DNA of 64,000 nt, taken from NCBI GenBank assembly GCA_022826245.1, contig JAJDVG010000008.1, positions 166,626-230,625 of the forward strand, read 5' to 3'. The DNA comes from Gammaproteobacteria bacterium (GTDB lineage: Bacteria; Pseudomonadota; Gammaproteobacteria; Steroidobacterales; Rariloculaceae). The notes under the pieces are model-generated. The model worked only from the letters and a program-made list of their open reading frames with translations, searched no databases and had not been told where the DNA came from. Both the position numbers and the translations under genes were made by a program. Below are positions 6,314 through 15,578 of this stretch, in pieces (the stretch's first letter is position 1; each line of letters begins with the position of its first letter).

Positions 6314-7585
6314 ATGCAAACCCCATCGCCGCTGTTTCGCCAGACCGCCCTTGAGGCGCGCGACCGCGAGACGCTTGGCAGGATCGTCCTGGTTCGCCCG
6401 GTGTCCTTCGGGATTTACTGCGCTATCGTGCTCGCGGTCACGCTCGCGCTGACCGGATTCTTCGTCTGGGGCGAATACACGCAACACGAGACGCTGTTCG
6501 GCCAACTCGTGCCGGCGCGGGGCATCGTGGAGATCCGTGCGCCGCAGCATGGATCGATCGTGCAGCGAAATGTGGACGAGGGAAGCGTCGTCGGCGCCGG
6601 CGATTTGCTCTACGTCATATCGAGCGAACGGGTCAGCCGTGCGCTCGGGCCGACCCACGACTCGGTGGGCCGTCAACTCGACATCCGGCGAAGAAGCCTG
6701 CAGCAACAGATCGAACACACGGAGCTGTCGGCACAGCAGGAGCGTGCTTCGCTGCAGCGCAGAATCTCGACACTCGCAGCGGATCTCGACGAACTCGTCG
6801 GCATGATTCTCGACGAGGAGGAGCGCGTTGCCCTCGCTGAGGAGTCGGCTTCGCGTCACGCCCGGCTGCAGCAACAGGGCTTCATCCCGGGCGAAGCCGT
6901 GACGGCCAGGCGCGCCGAACTCCTCGATCGACGGTCGCGTTTCAAACTCCTCGAACGCGAGCACGCGCAGGCCGAGGCGGAGCTGAACGAACTCGAGACG
7001 CGGCTGCTCAATCTGCCGTTGGAACACCGGATCCGCCTCGCCGAACTTGAGCGGGCGGTGGCCATGGTAGATCAGGAAATCGCCGAGAACGCCGCCAGAC
7101 GCAGCATCGTGATCACGGCGCCCGCCGCGGGCATCGCCACCGCGGTGCTTGGCAGAGTCGGTCAACCCGTCGACGCCTCAAGATTGCTCGTATCGATCGT
7201 GCCGGCCGATTCACCGCTACAGGCGCAGCTCTATGCGCCCAGCCGTGCCGTTGGCTTCGTCAATCCGGGAGACGAGGTCCGCTTGCGATACCGTGCGTAT
7301 CCCTATCAGAAGTTCGGTCACTATCGCGGCAAAGTAGCGACGATATCGCGCAAGCCGCTTTCGCCCATGGAGTTGCCGGCAATGCAGGGGGCGACTCCCG
7401 GAGTCAACCGCGAGCCCATGTATCAGATCGTCGTGAGCCTCGACGCTCAATCGGTCACGATCGCAGGCCGGCAACACGACCTCAAGGCCGGCATGCTCGT
7501 TGAAGCGGACGTCCTGCGCGAGACGCGGCGGCTGTACGAATGGGTACTCGAACCGCTATATGCATTGACCGAGAGAATTCATTGA
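6314..7585 (+). CDS. HlyD/CvaA-family periplasmic adaptor of the peptide exporter
   Basis: This 423-residue membrane-fusion protein links the inner-membrane ABC exporter to an outer-membrane TolC channel. One transmembrane helix spans residues 31-52. A lipoyl-like half follows (APQHGSIVQRNVDEGSVV), then a long alpha-helical coiled coil of about 150 residues, the second half (ITAPAAGIATAVLGRVGQPV) and a beta-barrel ending. The ATG at 6314 was chosen because MQTPSPLFR precedes the membrane helix at the usual distance for CvaA-like proteins; no strong ribosome-binding site is visible. It is transcribed away from the CxxK enzyme gene across a 200-bp gap and overlaps the next gene tail to tail by 7 bp. 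No tolC lies in the window. Confidence 0.9.
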   Translation: MQTPSPLFRQTALEARDRETLGRIVLVRPVSFGIYCAIVLAVTLALTGFFVWGEYTQHETLFGQLVPARGIVEIRAPQHGSIVQRNVDEGSVVGAGDLLYVISSERVSRALGPTHDSVGRQLDIRRRSLQQQIEHTELSAQQERASLQRRISTLAADLDELVGMILDEEERVALAEESASRHARLQQQGFIPGEAVTARRAELLDRRSRFKLLEREHAQAEAELNELETRLLNLPLEHRIRLAELERAVAMVDQEIAENAARRSIVITAPAAGIATAVLGRVGQPVDASRLLVSIVPADSPLQAQLYAPSRAVGFVNPGDEVRLRYRAYPYQKFGHYRGKVATISRKPLSPMELPAMQGATPGVNREPMYQIVVSLDAQSVTIAGRQHDLKAGMLVEADVLRETRRLYEWVLEPLYALTERIH

Positions 7586-8904
7586 TGCGCCTGTCGCACT
7601 GGCGACGATCCAGGACGTTTCGGCCAGATGCATCGGCCGTTCCAAAGGTAGCGCCGCGAGCCCCGATCGTGCGCAATGAACTGCACGAACGGAAACCTGC
7701 CCGCGGCGCCGGGTTCCGGCAGGAAGATATCGTCGGCCGCCGGCCGCAACCCTGTGCTGAAACGTTTTCCGAAGCTTGATGGGCGTTTTCGGCGCGTGCT
7801 GTCCACCTCCATCTGCAATCCGCCATCTGCGCAACAGCTAATGGAGACGGACTCCGAGGCGCTGCGGTAGATTCCCGCATACCGGTGCGAATCCATGGCT
7901 TCGATCTCGTCGGAGGTCAGTCGTCTCGGCATAATCAGCCCGGAAAACTCCGGCAGGATTTCGCCGAACAGTCGCGCGGCGACCAGGAGCGCCGGCTGTT
8001 GACGCGAAGCGACGACGAGCGCCGTTCCGTGTGCGGGGCGAATGCGCACGAGGACGGATGCACCGGGCCAGGTGGAATGATGGCCGAACCAGTTGCGACC
8101 GTACGACTTCCAGCCGTTACAGATACCGCGTTCGAAAGGACTGAAGCCCGGCAGCCTGAAGATGGCGGTCGGCCAGGAAAGCGGATCGTAGCTCATGGCG
8201 TAGCGCAGGAACCGCAGCAGATCGATGACGGACACGGCCAGGTCCTCGCCGACGGAGGGACATATGCGCGCAGCGGCGGCCTCGCCGGCCGGGGCGCTGC
8301 CCTGCCCTGCGCCGAGTCTCAACGGCCGGAACAGGCGCTCCCGGAGCAGCGCTCTCCAGGTCGTTCCAGTGAGTTTTTCGAGCACGGCGGCGATCAGCCA
8401 GGCGCCGGCGTTCGAGTAGCTGTAGAGCGTGCCCGGCGAGAACAGTCGCTCGGCGGCCACGAGCTGCCGCGTCAGGCGCTCCGCATCGATGCGCCCGTTC
8501 GCCAGCTGCGGCATCCCGCACAGCGCCGAATCGTCGAGCCCGTGCGTGTGATCGAGCAGGTGCTGGAGCGTGATACGCGAGTAGACGCCTGCCGCATGTG
8601 CGGTCGCGTCACCCAGATACTCCGCAACGGGGGAATCGATCCCGACGCGGCCCTGGCAGACCAACTGTCGAAGCAACGCGCCAGTGAAGAGCTTCGTGAT
8701 GCATCCGGTTCGGAAGGGTTCAGGCTCGCCGTTCGCATCGTCCGCAACCCTGGCGACACGGGATTCTCCGGAATGCGTAACGCCGACTTCAATGCGCCTG
8801 GGCGCCTCGCCCTGCGAGATCTCATCGAGCCGCTGTTGCAGGTAGCCGGGTTCGATGAACGTGCGAATGTGGGCAGGTGACGGCATGTCCACAGGAAAAG
8901 CCAT
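7579..8904 (-). CDS. Beta-lactamase-fold enzyme with Cys nucleophile (CxxK), number 2
   Basis: A protein of about 441 residues in the same superfamily as the 4767-6113 product but only distantly similar. The catalytic motif is FRTG-C68-IT-K71; codon TGC at 8701-8703 confirms Cys instead of Ser. The YxN motif is intact (YSYSNAGAWL) and the third motif reads GHHSTWPG. A C-terminal beta domain ends near YLWNGRCIWPKR. I place the start at ATG 8904; ATG 8886 (MPSPAHIR) is an alternative, neither with a clear ribosome-binding site. It converges with the adaptor gene and diverges from the acyl-CoA synthetase gene. A shared nucleophile change in two divergent paralogues suggests a selected function, perhaps peptide maturation or acyl transfer. 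Confidence 0.83.
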   Translation of the reverse strand: MAFPVDMPSPAHIRTFIEPGYLQQRLDEISQGEAPRRIEVGVTHSGESRVARVADDANGEPEPFRTGCITKLFTGALLRQLVCQGRVGIDSPVAEYLGDATAHAAGVYSRITLQHLLDHTHGLDDSALCGMPQLANGRIDAERLTRQLVAAERLFSPGTLYSYSNAGAWLIAAVLEKLTGTTWRALLRERLFRPLRLGAGQGSAPAGEAAAARICPSVGEDLAVSVIDLLRFLRYAMSYDPLSWPTAIFRLPGFSPFERGICNGWKSYGRNWFGHHSTWPGASVLVRIRPAHGTALVVASRQQPALLVAARLFGEILPEFSGLIMPRRLTSDEIEAMDSHRYAGIYRSASESVSISCCADGGLQMEVDSTRRKRPSSFGKRFSTGLRPAADDIFLPEPGAAGRFPFVQFIAHDRGSRRYLWNGRCIWPKRPGSSPVRQAHQ

Positions 8905-8992
8905 CAACCGCGAGCGGGTCAATCGGCGTTTCCGAACCGAATCGTGAGTTTTCGGCCTCGACTCCCGAAGCGCCGTTCGGCCCAATGTTCCG

Positions 8993-10519
8993 ATGCAATC
9001 CCCAGGCTTCAGGCACTTCGCGCTGAACGACCCGAACCGCATCGCCATCCGCGAAGCGGGCGGACGCTGCGTCGCGCGCGGTGCACTCGACGCATCTATC
9101 AATCGGATAGCTCGCGCACTCGCAGCCTCCGGGCTCGACCCCGGCGATGCCATCGCGATCGTTTCGCCGAACTGCGCCGAGTACCTGGCCGCGTATCTGG
9201 CCGGCCTGAGGGCGGGGCTCCACGTCGTTCCGGTGAACTGGCATCTCGCCAAACAGGAACGGGACTTCATCCTCGCCGATTCGGGCGCGAAAGCGATCTT
9301 TGTCCACGAACGCCTGCCCGCATCGAGACTCGCCGACCTGGCCGCTTACAGGAATCCGGGAACTCTACTGGTCGGAATCGGCCGCGCTCCGGGCTGCGTG
9401 CCGCTGAGCGAATTCGTCGCCGGCCACCCCGCCGAACCTCCGAATCATCGTTTCATGGGCCGCGCCATGCACTACACATCCGCGACCACCGGCAAGCCCA
9501 AGGCCGTGCTGCTGCAGCGCGACCGCGCGGAGACCGCACGACGGAGGGTCATCGAGTTCCACCGGCCCGCGGGGATCGACCCGAGCGCCGACAATGTGCA
9601 TCTGTGCAATTCGATGCTCTATCACGCGGCGCCGCTCGAACGCGCCGTGAGCGCGCTGCACATGGGGCATGCGCTCGTTCTCGTCGAGCGCTGGGACCCC
9701 AGGCAATGTCTCGATCTCATCGAGACTCATGGCGTCACGACAAGCTTCATGGTCCCGTCGATGTTCATCCGGCTGCTGAAGCTCCCGGAGGCAACACGGG
9801 CTCGCTACTCGACAGACTCGCTGAAGTTCGTCGCGCACGGGGGCGCGCCCTGTCCACCGGGCATCAAGCGCAAGATGATCGATTGGTGGGGACCGATCAT
9901 CTGGGAAGGCTACAGCGCCACGGAATGCCAGGGCACTTTCGCAAGCAGCGAGGAGTGGCTCCGGTATCCCGGTACGGTCGGCAAGCCGATCCCGGGTTCG
10001 GAACTTCGCATCATGAACGACGAAGGCGAAACGCTGCCGCCGGGCGAAGTCGGCACGGTCTACATGACCCGGTTTACGGGCGACCGTTTCGAGTACCGTA
10101 ACGACCCGGAAGCGACGCGCGCCTGTTACCGCGGCGAGTTCATCACCGCCGGAGACCAGGGCTACGTGAACGAGGAAGGTTATCTGTTCCTGTGCGACCG
10201 CAGAGCCGACCTGATCATCTCGTCCGGCATGAACATCTACCCAGCGGAAATCGAACAGGTTCTCGTCGAGCACCCGGCGGTCGCCGACTGCGCGGTGATC
10301 GGGGCTCCACACGAGCTGCTTGGCCAGGTCCCGAAAGCGATCGTTCAACCGGCGGCGAACTTCGAGCCGAGTAGCCCGCTTACGGCCGACCTTCTGGCAT
10401 GGCTCGCCGACAGGCTATCGGCCGCGAAGCTGCCGCACAGCATCGACTACACGAACGCGTTGCCGCGCGGCCCGAACGGCAAGCTCTACAGGCGGCGGCT
10501 GATCCGGCAGGTCCGATAA
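8993..10519 (+). CDS. AMP-forming acyl-CoA synthetase-like enzyme
   Basis: A 508-residue member of the adenylate-forming superfamily that activates a carboxylic acid with ATP and usually passes it to CoA. Visible motifs: the P-loop YTSATTGKPKA at 161-171 (more often YTSGTTGKPKG), GYSATECQG, the hinge region GDQGYVNEEGYLFLCDRRADLI, SSGMNIYPAEIE, and PNGKLYRR with the C-terminal catalytic Lys. The substrate cannot be read from the sequence. It diverges from the CxxK enzyme 2 gene with 88 bp between starts and is the last gene before the housekeeping block. It may supply an acyl group to the peptide system or be an unrelated fatty or aromatic acid ligase. Confidence 0.88.
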   Translation: MQSPGFRHFALNDPNRIAIREAGGRCVARGALDASINRIARALAASGLDPGDAIAIVSPNCAEYLAAYLAGLRAGLHVVPVNWHLAKQERDFILADSGAKAIFVHERLPASRLADLAAYRNPGTLLVGIGRAPGCVPLSEFVAGHPAEPPNHRFMGRAMHYTSATTGKPKAVLLQRDRAETARRRVIEFHRPAGIDPSADNVHLCNSMLYHAAPLERAVSALHMGHALVLVERWDPRQCLDLIETHGVTTSFMVPSMFIRLLKLPEATRARYSTDSLKFVAHGGAPCPPGIKRKMIDWWGPIIWEGYSATECQGTFASSEEWLRYPGTVGKPIPGSELRIMNDEGETLPPGEVGTVYMTRFTGDRFEYRNDPEATRACYRGEFITAGDQGYVNEEGYLFLCDRRADLIISSGMNIYPAEIEQVLVEHPAVADCAVIGAPHELLGQVPKAIVQPAANFEPSSPLTADLLAWLADRLSAAKLPHSIDYTNALPRGPNGKLYRRRLIRQVR

Positions 10520-10637
10520 AACCGGGTCCCGCGCATCCTCGACTCACAAACGATCATCGTTTCGGTGCCGGTTTCCTGGACGTGACAGCTCGCCGCGGAG
10601 GACACGCGGATCAGCGCCGACACCACGTTTCACTCGT

Positions 10638-11921
10638 TCAGATGTTGCGCCCGATCGTCTCGCAAGCCCCCATGTACGGCTTGAGCGCATCGGGAACCAC
10701 AATCGACCCATCGGCCTGCTGGTAGTTCTCGACCACCGCGATCAGCGCACGCCCGGCCGCAACCCCCGAGCCATTGAGCGTATGCAGAGGCTCCGGCCTC
10801 CCCGTCTCGGGACTCCGCCAGCGCGCCCGCATCCGCCGCGCCTGGTACGCCTCGAAATTGCTGCACGAGGAGATTTCCCTATACCGGTTCTGGCCCGGCA
10901 GCCAGACCTCGAGGTCGTAAGTCTTGGCGGCGGCCGCGCCCGTGTCTCCGGCGCATAGCGTGACCACGCGGTAGGGAAGATCGAGCCGCTGGAGGATGAC
11001 TTCGGCGTTGGCGGTGAGCTCCTCGTGCGCCGCCGGAGAATCCTCAGGCTTGACGATGTGCACGAGTTCAACCTTCTCGAACTGATGGTGGCGGAACATG
11101 CCGCGCATGTCCTTGCCATAGGAACCGGCTTCTGAGCGAAAACACGGCGTGTGCGCGGCGAGCTTGATCGGCAGCCTGTCGGCCTCGACGATGGACTCGC
11201 GCACCAAGTTGGTCAGCGGCACCTCGGCCGTCGGGATCAGGAAGTAGCGGCTGTCGCCCGCGACCGCGAACAGGTCCTCTTCGAACTTCGGCAGTTGTCC
11301 TGTGCCGAAGAGCGCGTCTTCGTTGGCAAGGTACGGCACATAGGCCTCGGCGTAGCCGTGCTCCCGCGTGTGCACGTCGAGCATGAACTGGATCAGCGCG
11401 CGGTGCAGCCGGGCCAGTTCGCCGTGCAGCACGACGAAGCGGCTGCCCGCGAGCTTCGCCGCCGACTCGAGATCGAGCATGCCGAGCGCAGCGCCGAGAT
11501 CGGCATGGTCCTTGGCTTCGAAATCGAACTCCGGAGGCTCGCCCCAGCGCCGGACCTCGACGTTCGCCGCCTCGTCGCTGCCGTCCGGCACGTCGTCGGC
11601 GAGCAGGTTGGGCAGCCCGCGCATGACCTCGTCGAGCGTACCGCTCACGGTGTTGAGGCTGGCTTCGGCCCTGGCGAGCTCATCGCCGAGCGCGCCGACC
11701 TCCTTCCTGAGCGTCTCGATGTCCTCGCCGGCGGCCCTGGCCGCGCCGATCTCCTTCGAGCGCGTGTTGCGTTGCTGGCGCAGCGATTCGACCTCGACCT
11801 GCAGGCGCTTGCGCTCCGCGTCGAGTTTGAGAAACCCTCCCCGATCGAACACGAGACCGCGCCTCGCCAGGTTCTTGGCGACCGTATCGAGATCGTTTCT
11901 GAGCAGCCTCGGGTCCAGCAT
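10638..11921 (-). CDS. serS: Seryl-tRNA synthetase
   Basis: Charges tRNA-Ser (and tRNA-Sec) with serine in the cytoplasm. The 427-residue protein has the N-terminal antiparallel coiled-coil arm (about 30-110, with [13 protein letters not shown]) and a class II catalytic core: motif 2 around [14 protein letters not shown], the phrase [12 protein letters not shown], and motif 3 in [20 protein letters not shown]. Length is normal for the family. It starts [12 protein letters not shown]. On the same strand the vanZ-like, lolA and ftsK genes lie upstream. Confidence 0.98.
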   Translation of the reverse strand: MLDPRLLRNDLDTVAKNLARRGLVFDRGGFLKLDAERKRLQVEVESLRQQRNTRSKEIGAARAAGEDIETLRKEVGALGDELARAEASLNTVSGTLDEVMRGLPNLLADDVPDGSDEAANVEVRRWGEPPEFDFEAKDHADLGAALGMLDLESAAKLAGSRFVVLHGELARLHRALIQFMLDVHTREHGYAEAYVPYLANEDALFGTGQLPKFEEDLFAVAGDSRYFLIPTAEVPLTNLVRESIVEADRLPIKLAAHTPCFRSEAGSYGKDMRGMFRHHQFEKVELVHIVKPEDSPAAHEELTANAEVILQRLDLPYRVVTLCAGDTGAAAAKTYDLEVWLPGQNRYREISSCSNFEAYQARRMRARWRSPETGRPEPLHTLNGSGVAAGRALIAVVENYQQADGSIVVPDALKPYMGACETIGRNI

Positions 11922-11972
11922 GGGCGGAATTGTAGTGAGTGCGCGGCGCTACGGCGAGCGCAGGTTTTCCGG

Positions 11973-12368
11973 CTACGCGAGCAGGCGCCGCTCGATCCCC
12001 TGGCACCAGCCGCCGATCAGCCAGAACGCAAGGCCCAGTCCGACGAGAATACCGACGGAGTTCGCGGCGATGTCCAGAGGATCGAGGCTGCGCGACGGCA
12101 CGCCGAGCTGCAGGAACTCGAGCGCCACGCCGAGTGCGCAGAGCAGAACGCCGACCACTCCGTAGAGCCAGCGTTTGCAAAGGCCCGCGAACCAGATCAT
12201 GAGCAGGAAATACGCCCCGGCGTGCAGCAGTTCGTCCCCGAGTTCGATGCGGAGCAGCCCGACCAGCCAGGGCATGCTCGAAGCCGGCAGCAGGCTGCCG
12301 GCGCAGACAGCGGCGACGACGAGCCAGCCGATGCTGAGCCACAACCACGGCAGCCGCAACGAGAGCAT
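11973..12368 (-). CDS. VanZ-like family membrane protein
   Basis: A 131-residue protein with four hydrophobic helices, the usual VanZ-like layout, including SLLPASSMPWL after helix 1 and the family-like stretches DELLHAGAYFLL and ALEFLQLGVPSRSLDPLDIAANSVG. Members of this family are small inner-membrane proteins, mostly of unknown role. It starts 6 bp after the lolA stop codon and is probably co-transcribed with it. Confidence 0.85.
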   Translation of the reverse strand: MLSLRLPWLWLSIGWLVVAAVCAGSLLPASSMPWLVGLLRIELGDELLHAGAYFLLMIWFAGLCKRWLYGVVGVLLCALGVALEFLQLGVPSRSLDPLDIAANSVGILVGLGLAFWLIGGWCQGIERRLLA

Positions 12369-12374
12369 GGGCGG

Positions 12375-13088
12375 CTAGCCCTCGCCGCCGATGACGTCGA
12401 CGCCGGCCGGCGGATCGAACTCGAACAGCGCGTCGCTGAGCTCGGCGTTGACCGCGACACCCGAGAAGACGATCGACGTGACCTGATCGAGACCGTCCAC
12501 GAACTCCAGTTCCATCGGCAGCCCGTCGCGAAAGCCGATGAGCACGGACTGAAAGTCCGCGCCGCCGGCCTTCGGGTTCAGCCTGATCCAGTCCTGACCG
12601 TCGCGCGCGAAGTCCTCGACGATGTCGAAACTGTCGCGAATGCCCTGCTCGCCGCTCAGGAGCAGCGCCGGACTTGCGGCATCGCCGGACTCGAGCGGCG
12701 TCACGGTCGCCTGGTCGAGATCGACGTCGAACATCCACAGCTGCTCCCCGTCGGCGACGACGAGCTGCTCGATGGGCGTCTCGTAACGCCAAAGGAACCG
12801 GTTCGGGCGCTTGAGCGACAAGGTGCCGCTCGCGGTCTCGAGCAGGCGCTCGTCGGAACTCCACAGTTCCTGCTCGAATTCGGCGGTAAAGGTATCGACT
12901 TCGTCGAGAAATCTCTCGAGCGCGGCGGATCCGGACGCGGCGGTCGCTTCGACCTGATCCTGGGCCGGGACCGCCGCCGGGAGCACCAGAACGAGGAGGG
13001 TCCACGCAAAGGCGGCAATCCGCGTCAGGCGGCTGGCTCTCCGGATCGGGAACCGTGCGGAAGCTCCTCGCGGGATTGCATGGAACAA
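12375..13088 (-). CDS. lolA: Outer-membrane lipoprotein carrier protein LolA
   Basis: Periplasmic chaperone that takes lipoproteins from LolCDE to LolB. Mature sequence features: LERFLDEVDTFTAEFEQ at the start, the conserved core SGTLSLKRPNRFLWRYETP and the late stretch QVTSIVFSGVAVN. I place the start at TTG 13088, which follows GGAGG at 9 nt and gives MFHAIPRG..., then a basic region, a hydrophobic signal segment (AAFAWTLLVLVLP) and cleavage near PAQDQ. An ATG at 13202 would overlap ftsK by 67 bp and give an overlong leader. It follows ftsK, a common order. Start is moderately certain; identity is firm. Confidence 0.9.
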   Translation of the reverse strand: MFHAIPRGASARFPIRRASRLTRIAAFAWTLLVLVLPAAVPAQDQVEATAASGSAALERFLDEVDTFTAEFEQELWSSDERLLETASGTLSLKRPNRFLWRYETPIEQLVVADGEQLWMFDVDLDQATVTPLESGDAASPALLLSGEQGIRDSFDIVEDFARDGQDWIRLNPKAGGADFQSVLIGFRDGLPMELEFVDGLDQVTSIVFSGVAVNAELSDALFEFDPPAGVDVIGGEG

Positions 13089-13134
13089 CAGGTTTTCCCT
13101 CCGCGTCAGCGCATCGGGCGCGATGCGAACGCTG

Positions 13135-15432
13135 CTAGTCGTCAGCGGGCGGGGGCGGTGCGAGCACCTCCCTGAATCCATTGGATTGCAAACTCCCGAC
13201 AATGCCGGCCTCTTCCATGGCCTCGACCATGCGGGCGGCGCGGTTGTAACCGATCTTCAGCCGCCTCTGGATACCGGATATGGATGCCTTTCTCGTTTCG
13301 GTGACGATCCTGACGGCCTGATCGTAAAGTGCGTCCTTCTCGCTGTCCAACTCCGAATCGAACCCCGGAGGCAGCCCCGGAATGGCTTCGGTCGGGTCCG
13401 CGAGCACGCCTTCGACGAACTCGGGCTCGCCGCTCGCGCGCAGCGACTGGACCACGGTATGCACCTCGTTGTCGGAGACGAACGCTCCGTGAATGCGGGT
13501 CGGCTGCGACACGCCGGGCGGCAGGTAGAGCATGTCGCCGTGGCCGAGCAGGGTTTCGGCGCCCATCTGGTCGAGAATCGTGCGCGAATCGACCTTGGCC
13601 GAGACCTGGAACGCGATCCGGCACGGGATGTTGGCCTTGATGAGCCCGGTGATCACGTCCACGGACGGCCGCTGCGTCGCGATGATCATGTGGATGCCCG
13701 ATGCCCTGGCCTTCTGCGCCAGCCGGGCGATCAGCTCCTCGACCTTCTTGCCGACCATCATCATCATGTCGGCGAGCTCGTCGACGATCACGACGACGAA
13801 CGGCAGCGGGGTCAGTTCCGCTGCGTCCTCGGCGTGCTCGCCCGGGTCGATGTCCGATACCCGCAACGGCTCGCCTCTCTCGATCGCCTCGCGGACCTTG
13901 CGGTTGTAGCCGGAGATATGCCGCACGCCGAGGCCGGCCATGAGCTTGTAGCGGCGTTCCATCTCCGCGACGCACCAGCGAAGCGCATTGGCCGCTTCCT
14001 TCATGTCCGTCACGACCGGCGCGAGCAGATGCGGGATGCCCTCGTAGACGGAGAGCTCGAGCATCTTCGGATCGATCATGATCAGGCGCACCTGCTCGGG
14101 CGTGGACTTGTAGAGCAGGCTCAGCACCATTGCATTGAGCGCGACGGACTTGCCCGAGCCTGTCGTGCCGGCGATGAGCAGGTGAGGCATGCGCAGCAGG
14201 TCCGCGACGATGGGCCGGCCGCCGATGCCCTTGCCGAGCGCGAGCGTCAAAGGCGATTTGTTCTCGTCGAACGCCTCGGACCTTACGATCTCGGCGAATA
14301 CGACGAGTTCGCGCGCCTCGTTGGGAATCTCGAGCCCGACGAAGGGTTTGCCCGGTATGACCTCCACGACGCGCACGCTTACGGTCGACAGCGAGCGCGC
14401 GAGGTCCTTGGCGAGATTGCTGATCTGGCTGACCTTGACGCCGGGCGCGGGCTTGAGCTCGAAGCGCGTGACGACCGGACCCGGATGCACGGCGACGACT
14501 TCCACTTCGATACCGAAATCCGAGAGCTTGTGCTCGACGAGCCGCGACATCCCCTCGAGCTCCTCGGTCGAATACCCGCCCTCTCTGGCGGGCGGCTCGT
14601 CGAGCAGCGACAGTTTCGGCAGCTCGGCGGCCGCGGTGGCCCCGGTGGCCCCGTCGGCTTCGAACATCGAAACCTGCTTCTCGCGTTCGGTCCGCGAACT
14701 GGTCTCGACGCGCTCGAAGGTCGGTTCGATCCGGGGCGCGCGCTCGGCCGCCTTCTTGCGGCTGCGCACGATACGCTTCTTGTGCTCGATCTTCGCTCGC
14801 TTGCCGTCGCGCTGCTCGCGCACGCGCTCGATCAGGACGTTGATCCCGGCGTATGCGGCCAGCGTGCCGCGACCGACGCGTTCCATCACGGACATCCACG
14901 AAACGCCCGTCGCGAGCGAGACGGAGCTCAACCAGAACACCAGCAGGCACACCGTCGCGCCGAGATGGCCGAGTACGCTCTCAAGACCGAAGCCCGTGGC
15001 CTGGCCCAACAACCCTCCGGCCGTCTCGCGCAGTTCCGGCGCCGTGAAGTGAAGCGTGGCCAGCCCCGAACTCGTCGCGACGGCGAGCACGAAGCCGGCA
15101 GGCCGATAGAACCGGTTCCAGCGGTTGAGCGCCGTCTTCGGTTCGCGGAAGATCAGCAACCCGGCGATCAGCACGAGCACCGGGAACAGATACGCCGACA
15201 GCCCGACCACGAGGAAAGAGATGTCGGCGAACCAGGCGCCCCAGGGGCCCATGAGGTTGAGGACGGCGTCGTTCGAACCGGTAACGCTGAACGCAGGATC
15301 GTCGGGGCGATAGCTCGTCAGAGCGAAGAGCAGTATCAGGCTGAACCCGGCCAGGATCCAGAACGCGGCCTCTCGCAGTGCCCGGATGCGCGAAACGCCC
15401 AGGGACACGGCATCTGTGTTTACCTTGGCCAT
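13135..15432 (-). CDS. ftsK: DNA translocase FtsK
   Basis: Septum-anchored hexameric ATPase that moves chromosome termini through the closing division site and activates XerCD at dif. The 765-residue protein has an N-terminal membrane domain with about four helices (residues 20-180), a short linker (about 200-290, much shorter than in E. coli), the RecA-like motor with Walker [10 protein letters not shown] and Walker B in [14 protein letters not shown], and a C-terminal winged-helix gamma domain ([30 protein letters not shown]) that reads KOPS. Transcribed ahead of lolA. Confidence 0.98.
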   Translation of the reverse strand: MAKVNTDAVSLGVSRIRALREAAFWILAGFSLILLFALTSYRPDDPAFSVTGSNDAVLNLMGPWGAWFADISFLVVGLSAYLFPVLVLIAGLLIFREPKTALNRWNRFYRPAGFVLAVATSSGLATLHFTAPELRETAGGLLGQATGFGLESVLGHLGATVCLLVFWLSSVSLATGVSWMSVMERVGRGTLAAYAGINVLIERVREQRDGKRAKIEHKKRIVRSRKKAAERAPRIEPTFERVETSSRTEREKQVSMFEADGATGATAAAELPKLSLLDEPPAREGGYSTEELEGMSRLVEHKLSDFGIEVEVVAVHPGPVVTRFELKPAPGVKVSQISNLAKDLARSLSTVSVRVVEVIPGKPFVGLEIPNEARELVVFAEIVRSEAFDENKSPLTLALGKGIGGRPIVADLLRMPHLLIAGTTGSGKSVALNAMVLSLLYKSTPEQVRLIMIDPKMLELSVYEGIPHLLAPVVTDMKEAANALRWCVAEMERRYKLMAGLGVRHISGYNRKVREAIERGEPLRVSDIDPGEHAEDAAELTPLPFVVVIVDELADMMMMVGKKVEELIARLAQKARASGIHMIIATQRPSVDVITGLIKANIPCRIAFQVSAKVDSRTILDQMGAETLLGHGDMLYLPPGVSQPTRIHGAFVSDNEVHTVVQSLRASGEPEFVEGVLADPTEAIPGLPPGFDSELDSEKDALYDQAVRIVTETRKASISGIQRRLKIGYNRAARMVEAMEEAGIVGSLQSNGFREVLAPPPPADD

Positions 15433-15444
15433 CTTCAGCTTATA

Positions 15445-15499
15445 CAGGAAATATCCTGCTTAAGATACTGATTATACTGATCGGGCGCGCCATGCAAAA
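15445..15499 (-). promoter_or_regulatory. Putative ftsK promoter with a short palindrome
   Basis: On the minus strand TATAAT lies at 15476-15471, with a weak -35-like TTTTGC at 15499-15494 (17-bp spacer). The interrupted palindrome CAGGA-AATA-TCCTG at 15445-15458 lies between this -10 box and the ftsK start codon at 15432 and could be an operator. Pattern-based only. Confidence 0.4.
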
Positions 15500-15578
15500 C
15501 CCCTGGGCGCGATCGCGGACGGAAATCGCGCAAGCGGCTGGCATACTATGGGTCGATCCGCGCTCATGATGGATCTCC

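Noticed and set aside
4767..8904. Calling the two enzymes antibiotic beta-lactamases
   Set aside because: The catalytic Ser is replaced by Cys, there is no signal peptide, and both have an extra C-terminal domain.
11151..13175. Long + strand open frame (674 codons) opposite serS, vanZ and lolA
   Set aside because: It is the antisense reading of recognised genes in GC-rich DNA, with low-complexity Arg/Gln-rich product and no motif.
13123..15471. 782-codon + strand frame opposite ftsK, and similar long frames opposite clpA (18178-20145), dnaE2 (27272-29503) and msbA (48504-50792)
   Set aside because: All mirror well-identified genes; long antisense frames are a by-product of high GC3.
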